From positions 36,364,129 through 36,428,128 of the forward strand of contig OY743180.1 in assembly GCA_963555705.1 (NCBI GenBank): a DNA stretch of 64,000 bases. The letters run 5' to 3'. Within the stretch, counting starts at the first letter, position 1; each line of letters begins with the position of its first letter. Origin of the DNA: Ligustrum vulgare. Taxonomy: Eukaryota > Streptophyta > Magnoliopsida > Lamiales > Oleaceae. Under the pieces are notes generated by a model. The model did no database searches. It saw nothing but the letters and a program-made list of their open reading frames with translations, and was not told where the DNA came from. Shown here in pieces: positions 1 through 10,496 of this stretch. Position numbers and translations under genes: made by a program.

Positions 1-3000
1 GATATTAAAAACTAAATCGAACTGGCCATAATAAACATTTCACTAAAAGAAATAATTCCCTTATAAGCAACTAGGTTGTCGGCATATCAAGTGTGGAGTG
101 TTAAAACCATTCCAAAAGGCCAGTATTCTACGAGCACGTCTTCTGCAATCAATACAAATATTTAATCATTGTCAAGCAAATCTTAAATAATATTTTAAAG
201 TATACAAAAATAAACTTTACAATAATAAATCTATTGCAATACTAAAATATGAAATTTCATAAACTTGTCTTACTCCAAATAAAAAAAATTTCAGTAGCAG
301 TTCCTAACAATTGTTACTCGTACATCGACATACCTACCCCAGGTCCTTACCCTATCCGAATAAAAGTTACCAACTTCTTCAACTCCCAGTCCGACTCCTA
401 TTAGCTCAGGAAATCTACTTCAAACATACAATAATAATGAATTCAAAACTGAAAACAAAATCTAAAGGGCCATAAGAATTTAAATAAATAAACTACTTCC
501 CTTACGAGAAGTACGGTTGTAGCCAGTCCAAGCGTCCACATTGAAAAGCATCCCGAAAAGAGAAGTATTCTACGAAAACAGATTATGTAATCGTTAATAA
601 CAATCTTTCTCAAGCAAATCTTATAAAATATTTTAAAGAATACAATGCTAAACAATGCAATAATACATATACAACAATACAAGAAGATGAAATTTCATAC
701 ACTACTCTTACTTCTACTTATGAAATTTTAATAACCGCTCCAACCTATTGTTACTCTCACCCCCATTCCTTAAATTTAGTGTCTACACTATTACTCCAAC
801 TGTGACTTACCAACTTCTACGACATCCCGTACTCGTATAATAGTTATTACTCACTTCACTCCTACTCCGACTCCTATTAACTCAAGTAATCTACGTCAAA
901 CATACACTAATTATAAATTAAATATTAAAAACTAAATCGAACTGGCCATAATAAACATTTCACTAAAAGAATTAATTCCCTTATAAGCAACTAGGTTGTC
1001 CGCATATCAAGTGTGTAGTGTTAAAACCATTCAAAAAGACCAGTATTCTACGAGCACGTCTTCTGCAATCAATACAAATATTTAATCATTGTCAAGCAAA
1101 TCTTAAATAATATTTTAAAGTATACAAAAATAAACTTTACAATAATAAATCTATTGCAATACTAAAATATGAAATTTCATAAACTTGTCTTACTCAAAAT
1201 AAAAAAACTTTCAGTAGCAGTTCCTAACAATTGTTACTCGTACATCGACATATCTACCCCAGGTCCTTACTCTATCCGAATAAAAGTTACCAACTTCTTC
1301 AACTCCCAGTCTGACTCCTATTAGCTCAGGAAATCTACTTCAAACATACAATAATAATGAATTCAAAACTGAAAATAAAATCTAAAGAGCCATAAGAATT
1401 TATATAAATAAACTACTTCCCTTACGAGAAGTACGGTTGTAGCCAGTCCAAGCGTCCATATTGAAAACCATCCCAAAAGGACAAGTATTCTACGAAAACA
1501 GCTTATGTAATCGTTAATAACAATCTTTCTCAAGCAAATATTTTAAAATATTTTAAAGAAAATAATAGTAAACAATGCAACAATACATATATAGCAATAC
1601 AAGAAGATGAAATTTCATACACTACTCTTACTTCTACTTATGAAATTTTAATAACCGCTCCAACCTATTGTTCCTCTTACCCCCATTCATTAAATTTAGT
1701 GTCTACTTCAGCTATTACTCCAACTGTGACTAACCTTCTACTACATCCCGTACTCGTATAATAGTTATTACTCACTTCACTCCTACTCCGACTCCAATTA
1801 ACTCAAGTAATCTACGTCAAAACATACACTAATTATAAATTCAATATTAAAAACTTAATCGAACTGGCCATAATAAACATTTCACTAAAAGAAATAATTC
1901 CCTTATAAGCCACTAGGTTGTCGGCATATCAAGTGTGTAGTGTTAAAACCATTCCAAAAGACCAGTATTCTGCGAGCACGTCTTCTGCAATCAATACAAA
2001 TATTTAATCATTGTCAAGCAAACCATAAATAATATTTTAAAGTATACAAAAATAAACTTTACAATAATAAATCTATTGCAATACTAAAATATGAAATTTC
2101 AATCTTACTCCAAATAAAAAAATTTCAGTAGCAGTTCCTAACAATTGGTACTCTGAATCCCATATTTGTTAAAATTTAGTTCCTATTTCCACTTTTACTC
2201 GTACATCGACATACCTACCCCAGGTCCTTACCCTATCCGAATAAAAGTTACCAACTTCTTCAACTCCCAGTCCGACTCCTATTAGCTCAGGAAATATACT
2301 TCGAACATACAATAATAATGAATTCAAAACTGAAAATAAAATCTAAAGGGACATACGAATTTATATAAATAAACTATTTCCCTTACGAGAAGTACGGTTG
2401 TAGCCAGTCCAAGCGTCCATATTGAAAACCATCCCAAAAAGACAAGTATTCTACGAAAACAGCTTATGTAATCGTTAATAACAATCTTTCTCAAGCAAAT
2501 CTTTTAAAATATTTTAAAGAAAATAATAGTAAACAATGCAACAATACATATATAGCAATACAAGAAGATGAAATTTCATACACTACTCTTACTTCTACTT
2601 ATGAAATTTTAATAACCGCTCCAACCTATTGTTACTCTCACCCCCATTCCTTAAATATAGTGTCTACTTCAGCTATTACTCCAACTGTGACTTACCAACT
2701 TCTACGACATCCCGTACTCGTATAATAGTTATTACTCACTTCACTCCTACTCCGACTCCTATTAACTCAAGTAATCTACGTCAAACATACACTAATTATA
2801 AATTCGATATTAAAAACTAAATCGAACTGGCCATAATAAACATTTCACAAAAAGAAATAATTCCCTTATAAGCAACTAGGTTGTCGGCATATCAAGTGTG
2901 TAGTGTTAAAACCATTCCAAAAGACCAGTATTCTACGAGCACATCTTCTGCAATGAATACAAATATTTAATCATTGTCAAGCAAATCTTAAATAATATTT

Positions 3001-6000
3001 TGAAGTATACAAAAATAAACTTTACAATAATAAATCTATTGCAATACTAAAATATGAAATTTCATAATCTTGTCTTACTCCAAATAAAAAAATTTCAGTA
3101 GACGTTCCTAACAATTGTTACTCTGAATCCCATATTTGTTAAACTATAGTTCCTATTTCCACTTTACTCGTACATCGACATACCTACCCAAGGTCCTTCC
3201 CCTATCCGAATAAAAGTTACCAACTTCTTCAACTCCCGGTCCGACTCCTATTAACTCAGGAAATCTACTTCAAACATGCAATAATAATGAATTCAAAACT
3301 GAAAACAAAATCTAAAGGACCATAAGAATTTAAATAATAAACTACTTCCTTTACGAGAAGTACGGTTGTAGCCAGTCCAAGCGTCCATATTGAAAAGCAT
3401 CACGAAATGACAAGTATTCTACGATAACAGCCTATGTAATCGTTAATAACAATCTTTCTCAAGCAAATCTTAACAAATATTTTAAAGAAAATAATAGTAA
3501 ACAATGTAATAATACATATACTGCAATACAAGAAGATGAAATTTCATACACTACTCTTACTTCTACTTATGAAATTTTAATAACCGCTCCAACCTATTGT
3601 TACTCTTACCCCCATTCGTTAAATTTAGTGTCTACTTCAGCTATTACTCAAATTGTGACTTACATACTCCTACAACATCCCGTACTCGTATAATAGTTAT
3701 TACTCACTTCACTCCTACTCCGACTCCTATTAACTCAAGTAATCTACGTCAAACATACACTAATTATAAATTCAATATTAAAAACTAAATCGAACTGGCC
3801 ATAATAAACATTTCACTAAAAGAAATAATTCCCTTATAAGCAACTAGGTTGTCGGCATATCAAGTGTGGAGTGTTAAAACCATTCCAAAAGACCGGTATT
3901 CTACGAGCACGTCTTCTGCAATCAATACAAATATTTAATCATTGTCAACCAAATCTTAAATAATATTTTAAAGTATACAAAAATAAACTTTACAATAATA
4001 AATCTATTGCAATACTAAAATATGAAATTTCATAAACTTGTCTTACTCCAAATAAAAAAACTTTCAGTAGCAGTTCCTAACAATTGTTACTCGTACATCG
4101 ACATACCTACCCCAGGTCCTTACCCTATCCGAATAAAAGTTACCAACTTCTTCAACTCCCACTCCGACTCCTATTAGCTCAGGAAATCTACTTCAAACAT
4201 ACAATAATAATGAATTCAAAACTGAAAATAAAATCTAAAGGGCCATAAGAATTTATATAAATAAACTACTTCCCTTACGAGAAGTACGGTTGTAGCCAGT
4301 CCAAGCGTCCATATTGAAAACCATCCCAAAAAGACAAGTATTCTACGAAAACAGCTTATGTAATCGCTAATAACAATCTTTCTCAAGGAAATCTTTTAAA
4401 ATATTTTAAAGAAAATAATAGTAAACAATGCAACAATACATATATAGCAATACAAGAAGATGAAATTTCATACACTACTCTTACTTCTACTTATGAAATT
4501 TTAATAACCGCTACAACCTATTGTTACTGTTACCCCCATTCGTTAAATTTAGTGTCTACTTCAGCAATTACTCAAACTGTGACTTACCAACTCCTACGAC
4601 ATCCCGTACTCGTATAATAGTTTTTACTCAGTTCACTCCTACTCCGACTCCTATTAACTCAAGTAATCTACGTCAAACGTACACTAATTATAAATTCAAT
4701 ATTAAAAACTAAATCGAACTGGCCATAATAAACATTTCACTAAAAGAAATAATTCCCTTATAAGCAACTAGGTTGTCGGCATATCAAGTGTGTAGTGTTA
4801 AAACCATTCCAAAAGACCAGTATTCTGCGAGCACGTCTTCTACAATCAATACAAATATTTAATCATTGTCAAGCAAACCATAAATAATATTTTAAAGTAT
4901 ACAAAAATAAACTTTACAATAATAAATCTATTGCAATACTAATATATGAAATTTCATAAACTTGTCCTACTCCAAATAAAAAAATTTCAGTAGCAGTTCC
5001 TAACAATTGTTACTCTGAATCCCATATTTGTTAAACTTTAGTTCCTATTTCCACTTTTACTCGTACATCGACATACCTACCCCAGGTCCTTACCCTATCC
5101 GAATAAAAGTTACCAACTTCTTCAACTCCCAGTTCGACTCCTATTAACTCAGGAAATCTACTTCAAACATACATTAATAATGAATTCAAAACTGAAAACA
5201 AAATTTAAAGGGCCATAAGAGTTAAAATAAATAAACTACTTCCCTTACGAGAAGTACGGTTGTAGCCAGTACAAGCTTCCATGTTGAAAAGCATCCCGAA
5301 ATGACAAGTATTCTACGAAAACAGCTTATGTAATCGTTAATAACAATCTTTCTCAAGCAAATCTTTTAAAATATTTTAAAGAAAATAATAGTAAACAATG
5401 CAACAATACATATATAGCAATACAAGAAGATGAAATTTCATACATTACTCTTACTTCTACTTATGAAATTTTAATAACCGCTCCAACCTATTGTTACTCT
5501 TACCCCCATTCATTAAATTTAGTGTCTACTTCAGCTATTACTCCAACTGTGACTTACAACCTTCTAGAACATCCCGTACTCGTATAATAGTTATTACTCA
5601 CTTCACTCCTACTCCGACTCCTATTAACTCAAGTAATCTCCGTCAAACATACACTAATTATAAATTCAATATTAAAAACTTAATCGAACTGGCCATAATA
5701 AACATTTCACTAAAAGAAATAATTCCCTTATAAGCAACTAGGTTGTCGACATATCAAGTGTGTAGTGTTAAAACCATTCCAAAAGACCAGTATTCTACGA
5801 TCATGTCTTATGCAATCAATACAAATATTTAATCATTGTCAAGGAAATCTTAAATAATATTTTAAAGTATACAAAAATAAATTTTACAATAATAAATCTA
5901 TTGCAATACTAAAATATGAAATTTCATAAACTTGTCTTACTCCAAATAAAAAAAATTTCAGTAGCAGTTCCTAACAATTGTTACTCGTACATCGACATAC

Positions 6001-7253
6001 CTACCCCAGGTCCTTACCCTATCCGAATAAAAGTTACCAACTTCTTCAACTCCCAGTCCGACTCCTATTAGCTCAGGAAATCTACTTCAAACATACAATA
6101 ATAATGAATTCAAAACTGAAAATAAAATCTAAAGGGCCATAAGAATTTATATAAATAAACTACTTCCCTTACGAGAAGTACGGTTGTAGCCAGTCCAAGC
6201 GTCCATATTTAAAACCATCCCAAAAAGACAAGCATTCTACGAAAACAGCTTATGTAATCGCTAATAACAATCTTTCTCAAGCAAATCTTTTAAAATATTT
6301 TAAAGAAAATAATAGTAAACAATGCAACAATACATCTATAGCAATACAAGAAGATGAAATTTCATACACTACTCTTACTTCTACTTATGAAATTTTAATA
6401 ACCGCTCCAACCTATTGTTACTGTTACCCCCATTCGTTAAATTTAGTGTCTACTTCAGCAATTACTCAAACTGTGACTTACCAACTCCTACGACATCCCG
6501 TACTCGTATAATAGTTTTTACTCACTTCACTCCTACTCCGACTCCTATTAACTCAAGTAATCTACGTCAAACGTACACTAATTATAAATTCAATATTAAA
6601 AACTAAATCGAACTGGCCATAATAAACATTTCACTAAAAGAAATAATTCCCTTATAAGCAACTAGGTTGTCGGCATATCAAGTGTGTAGTGTTAAAACCA
6701 TTCCAAAAGACCAGTATTCTGCGAGCACGTCTTCTGCAATCAATACAAATATTTAATCATTGTCAAGCAAACCATAAATAATATTTTAAAGTATACAAAA
6801 ATAAACTTTACAATAATAAATCTATTGCAATACTAAAATATGAAATTTCAATCTTACTCCAAATAAAAAAATTTCAGTAGCAGTTCCTAACAATTGTTAC
6901 TCTGAATCCCATATTTGTTAAACTTTAGCTCCTATTTCCACTTTTACTCGTACATCGACATACCTACCCCAGGTCCTTCCCCTATCCGAATAAAAGTTAC
7001 CAACTTCGTCAACTCCCAGTTCGACTCCTATTAACTCAGGAAATCTACTTCAAACATACAATAATAATGAATTCAAAACTGAAAACAAAATCTAAAGGGC
7101 CATAAGAATTTAAATAAATAAACTACTTCCCTTACGAGAATTACGGTTGTAGCCAGTCCAAGCGTCCATATTGAAAAGCATCCCGAAAAGAGAAGTATTC
7201 TACGAAAACAGCTTATGTAATCGTTAATAACAATCTTTCTCAAGCAAATCTTA
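1..7253. repeat. Satellite array, left domain (mixed 924/970 bp monomers)
   Basis: Tandem monomers in one orientation. Using the half-B motif TTGTTACTC (or close variants) as anchor, units are placed at 748, 1668, 2629, 3597, 4521, 5491 and 6415, with spacings 920, 961, 968, 924, 970 and 924. The first unit is cut by the window edge and the last stops at 7253 against retrotransposon DNA. This domain carries many more private substitutions and small indels than the middle domain. Examples are loss of 9 bp at the start of half A near 2099 and again near 6849, a 5 bp loss near 788, and an ACCATAAATAA variant near 2020, 4875 and 6770. Higher divergence is what is expected at the edge of an array, where homogenisation is weaker (inference). 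No gene is supported inside it. Confidence 0.95.
3597..7253. repeat. 1894 bp higher-order repeat (970 + 924), left domain
   Basis: Long and short monomers alternate, and diagnostic variants recur every 1894 bp. The units anchored at 4521 and 6415 share changes not seen in their neighbours: TGTTACTGTTACC, TAGTTTTTACTC and CAAACGTACAC in half B, and ATCGCTAATAAC in half A near 4373 and 6257. Half A after 4521 and after 6415 is the long form, while half A after 3597 and after 5491 is the short form. About two copies are present before the array is interrupted at 7253. Confidence 0.75.
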
Positions 7254-7386
7254 ACTTTCTTTCTTCCCGAATCCGAAATATACTTCATCAACATTGATGC
7301 AACCCGACAAGCTAGGTCACCCATCCCTCCTCAAGAATTCAAAAGGGTCGACAAAACATAGGCTTAACTTTCTTTCTTCCCGAATC
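7250..7386. repeat. 24 bp direct repeat at the satellite/retroelement junction
   Basis: The same 24 bases, beginning CTTAACTTTC and ending TTCCCGAATC, occur at 7250-7273 and 7363-7386. The inner copy is native to the integrase fragment, where it encodes the FGKKES region on the minus strand. The outer copy lies across the junction, and its first four bases (CTTA) are also the normal satellite sequence at that point. This looks like template switching or slippage when the junction formed (inference). Confidence 0.85.
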
Positions 7387-7690
7387 TCATAACTCTTTTC
7401 ATATGAGTTACCTTCAAAAAGATCATATCTCCTTCAACGAATTCCAAGGTTTCCTTCTTCTGTCCACATAGTTTTTCTGTCTACTCTGTGCAATTTTCAT
7501 TTGTTGACGAATCTTTTCAGCAACTACTGCTGTCTATTGTACTATTTCTGAACCCAATAACTTTCTTCCTCCAACTTCATCCTAATGAACTGACGATCTA
7601 CACTTCCTATCGTATAGTACTCAATACGGATCGAAGCTTGATAGTTATTGTTGTAGGAGACCATCAACCGACATTATCCCACTTATGAAT
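7254..7690 (-). pseudogene. Integrase C-terminal fragment (gypsy pol), degenerate
   Basis: Minus-strand translation, read across several frames, gives YNNNYQASI near 7655, then DRRRKPW, then EFVEGDMIFLKVTHMKRVM and RFGKKES between about 7445 and 7370, then LSLCFVDPFEFLRRDG near 7365-7318, then ACRVA joined to SMLMKYISDS near 7310-7275. These match the conserved run in plant gypsy integrases: YNNSYHASI, an LEF-x-x-GD-x-VFLKVSPMKGV block, RFGKKGKL, SPRYVGPFEIL, YRLALPP, and SMLRKYVPDP. About twenty codons between the last two motifs are missing. Stops and frame changes occur throughout. It is joined to satellite DNA at 7253. Confidence 0.85.
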
Positions 7691-8395
7691 CCATTCACAA
7701 ACTTTCTATTTCCAGCCTTTCATAAAGTCTATTCTAACGTCTCAACCTTAATATATTTATTGATTGATCACATTCTTAAAACTAAAATCAAGATTGACCA
7801 AAAGAAAACATTGTAATCCAGAATTAGTGAAACTTGACGTCCATACCGAAATATACAATAGAAATACTAAAACTTTGACATAATCTTTCTGGAAAGATTC
7901 AAAAACGAAATCCTTTCTAAACATGCTGACATTTCTTTTAAAATCGGAGGATCAAACTTAACTCCTGTAACCCATACTTATATATTGTAATCAAATATTC
8001 AGCATCATACACTCATCTTAAAACTAAAGCCAAGGTACTAACTAAAAAAATCCATGCTTTCAAAATTATCATAAGAACAATATTCTAACCAAGTATTTCA
8101 TAAATAAATCATTGACCTATCCCAATGAATAAAACTTTTGTGATTCGTATAGAATTCCTCATCATCACATTATTCCTTACAATCATCTATTATACCTTTT
8201 ATATACAACTGACCTTATGACAATCATTATCTCACATAATCCCAAACATTCAATCGCATGTCCCCAATTTCTCACTTTGAATAAATGGTTACTCTTTTAA
8301 GGCATCGCACCATAAAATATTTTCAATATCTCCCATTCATGATAACTGACTAATCCCAATAATCATATTACATGTAAATTCAACAGACGGTAAAT
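7691..8395. other. Unrecognised AT-rich DNA splitting the integrase remnant
   Basis: About 700 bp separates two integrase motifs that in related elements lie only about 20 codons apart (MLRACILDL and YNNNYQASI). I see no coding match, terminal inverted repeat or clear target duplication. It may be an unidentified insertion or badly decayed sequence. Confidence 0.5.
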
Positions 8396-8465
8396 GGTTT
8401 TCCTAACCATCACAAAGGTCTAAAATGCAAGCTCTCAACATAGCCTCTAAACTCTGTATAAAGAA
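8396..8465 (-). pseudogene. Integrase core fragment (gypsy pol)
   Basis: Minus-strand translation gives IQSLEAMLRACILDLCD, matching the TIQTLEDMLRACVLDF segment that follows the catalytic core of plant gypsy integrases. Upstream on the minus strand LSNRQIF may be a decayed remnant of the preceding TDGQSER motif, but that is weak. The fragment is short but distinctive. Confidence 0.7.
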
Positions 8466-9340
8466 ATATTTGCCGATTACTTAAGTCATTATTCAATAAC
8501 CCAAATGACATCACGTCTCTTCATTAATCTCTGTAAGCCCATGGAAAATTCTCTCCAAATTTCAATAAATCTTTACTATTTCTTTAAAAACATATCAAAC
8601 CATAATAATTTGTCATCTCTAAAACTTCTTTATCACCAAATATCACCAAAATAATTAAAACGATAGAAATTACCTGAATATTCTCTCTATGTAGTATATC
8701 CAATAACATATTATTCACAAATCAACATAATATCATCAGCTTATCTTTAACATATCTTCCCGATCAAATTCCAAAATAAATCAACAGTGTTATCTAATAT
8801 CCTTATAATTTATAATATTCTCCAATACAAGTGATCATTCCTTACTAGTGATCAATCCGTTCCCAAGAATAATTAAGATTCTTCCCAATAACGCCATAAT
8901 ACTTGTCTTCACTCATCTTTTCAAAATATAACTTATCATTTCCCAATGTATGGATCAAATCATCACATAACTTCATGTATACCTTGATATCCCAGAAAAC
9001 CAGTCCATAATTCCTCAACATAACAATTTCAAATCATAATTTCCAATATCAATATCTCACTTCCTTCAATACATTAGTTGGCTCAAAAGACTACTCATAC
9101 TTATAAATATATGCCACAAATCATATTCCCAAAATTTAATCACAAGACCAAACTACATAATAAATTTCTCTCAAAATAGAGGAATAATTCACTTACTCAA
9201 ACACAATATACATTCCTTAATTCCCAATAATTCAGAATCAAATCTTTAAATCTCAAATTTCATAATTTTTCTCATAGAAGTCTCAATAAAATCATATCAC
9301 TCATAATCTCAACATCTCATCACAACTTCATAAAACAAGT
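8466..9340. other. Unrecognised AT-rich DNA between RT and integrase remnants
   Basis: About 875 bp where reverse transcriptase palm, RNase H and the integrase core should lie, which normally need well over 2 kb. None of their motifs (for example YxDD) is seen. A roughly 50-codon open stretch on the minus strand near 8850-9005 matches nothing I know and is within chance expectation for AT-rich DNA. Confidence 0.5.
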
Positions 9341-10085
9341 TTTCCCATGTCTAAAATCAGTTTTGCAAAGTCTTATAAAACCATCTTTCTTCTTCATGTA
9401 TAGCTCCTGAGCACCTCATGGCAAAAAGCTAGGTCGAACAAAACCTTTGTCCATGAGATTCTATAGTTGCACTTTGAGCTCTTTTAAGTTACGAAGGAGC
9501 CATCCGATATTATACCTTGGATACTAGAGTTGCTCACTTAATCAATGACGAATTCAATTTCTCTTTTAGGTGGTAAATCACAAAGATCTTCTGAGAACAT
9601 CTTTAGTCATTCTCGAATAACTGAAATTTGTTCGAGAGAAGTATTCACCTTAGACACTTCAATTATTGCAACCAGGTAGGCTTAATAACTCTTATTCATC
9701 AATTGACGAGCCTTCATCACTGATAATATCGATATGAAAAGTTCTACCTTTACTTCAACAAAGCGACAAGGTTTTCATTTGAAGGTTCAAATACCACCCT
9801 AACGTAGCCAGTGATTGAAACCTTATACCATAATAATCATTCCATTCTTAGTATGACATCAAGTTTGTGGATATTCAGTGTTATGAAATCCATTATCTAC
9901 TCCTTCCCATTCACCATGATTGGGACATTTCTCAATACATAACTTTAGTTCAACAATTCTGCAAATGGCGTTGACAGTATAAACTTAGTCTCCAGCTACT
10001 GAGATGGGTAAATCAATTTTCCTATAATGGTGGAACTATCAAATGAGTGGGAAGTCCCGAGATCAACACGATAAGTGCTTAATAC
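9341..10085 (-). pseudogene. Aspartic protease and start of reverse transcriptase, degenerate
   Basis: On the minus strand, RVDLGTSHSF near 10070-10040 corresponds to the protease D(S/T)GA(S/T)HSF motif: Asp and Gly are kept, and the S/T after Asp is replaced by Leu. MDFITLNIHKLDVILRME near 9890-9835 matches the segment ending VILGMDWL. MKARQLMNKSY, a stop, and AYLVAI match the linker. DLCDLPPKREIEFVID near 9590-9545 matches the reverse transcriptase N-terminus FPEDLPGLPPDREIEF. Then come LKELKVQL, LMDKGFVRPSF and MKKKDGFIRLC (to about 9366), matching the finger subdomain. Reading needs several frame changes and passes in-frame stops. Palm and thumb are absent, so no enzyme can be made. Confidence 0.85.
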
Positions 10086-10098
10086 TAAGTTCGATGAC

Positions 10099-10117
10099 TT
10101 TTTTTTTTTTTTTTTTT
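10099..10117. repeat. T19 homopolymer (A19 on the element's sense strand)
   Basis: Nineteen consecutive T on the plus strand lie just upstream, in element orientation, of the protease remnant. It could be a polymerase-slippage tract or the scar of an RNA-derived join that removed gag. Confidence 0.95.
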
Positions 10118-10479
10118 AGTTTCTCGTTTGGACATTGCATACTCTCATGCCGATATACCATTCATATCCATTTCTTATTTCACAAAAGATCTAATAAACG
10201 GCACCCAAATTTTTAATAACCATTCCCTATTCACTTTCTCATTAATATAACCAAGATATACTAGTCATATTCACTAATAACATTCTTAACCTTTCACTTT
10301 ACAACATTGCACATTAACATGCAAGAATTTGCAATAATTGTCATATCAATTAACATTTCATAATTTAAACAAAATTTACTTACCAGATGATCGAGGGAGA
10401 AGCACTTGAGGCGTGACTCAGTACCCAAACCATTTTCAAATAAATTTTAAAAGTCTACAGAATCGCTTTTAAAACTCTT
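10118..10479 (-). other. Untranslated leader; gag missing
   Basis: Only about 360 bp lies between the PBS and the A19/protease remnant, too short for leader plus gag (normally over 1 kb). No zinc-knuckle CxxCxxxxHxxxxC motif or gag frame is visible. A splice-donor-like CTGGTAAGT occurs on the minus strand near 10387-10379. Confidence 0.55.
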
Positions 10480-10492
10480 AGCTCTGATACCA
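10480..10492 (-). promoter_or_regulatory. Primer binding site for initiator tRNA-Met
   Basis: The minus strand reads TGGTATCAGAGCT, the classical plant retrotransposon PBS complementary to the 3' end of initiator tRNA-Met. It lies four bases downstream of the LTR end (ACA at 10497), the usual distance. It fixes the element's orientation as minus and the position of its 5' LTR to the right. Confidence 0.88.
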
Positions 10493-10496
10493 AAAA

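Larger units (their letters stand above)
7254..10496 (-). mobile_element. Decayed Ty3/gypsy-type retrotransposon, internal region
   Basis: Read on the minus strand from 10496 down to 7254, the order is PBS, leader, protease, first part of reverse transcriptase, an unrecognised stretch, an integrase fragment, a second unrecognised stretch, and the integrase C-terminal part. Protease before reverse transcriptase before integrase is the usual Metaviridae pol order. Every coding piece is broken by stops and frameshifts. Gag, most of reverse transcriptase, RNase H and the integrase catalytic core are not recognisable. The element ends abruptly at the satellite at 7254 with no 3' LTR. It is non-autonomous and old. 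Lineage (chromovirus or other) cannot be fixed from these remnants. Confidence 0.85.

Noticed and set aside
7073..7324. 83-residue minus-strand frame beginning MGDLACRVA
   Set aside because: Chimera across the junction: its first ~24 residues are decayed integrase and the rest is satellite antisense. Useful as junction evidence only.
7488..7688. 66-residue plus-strand frame
   Set aside because: Antisense shadow of the integrase remnant.
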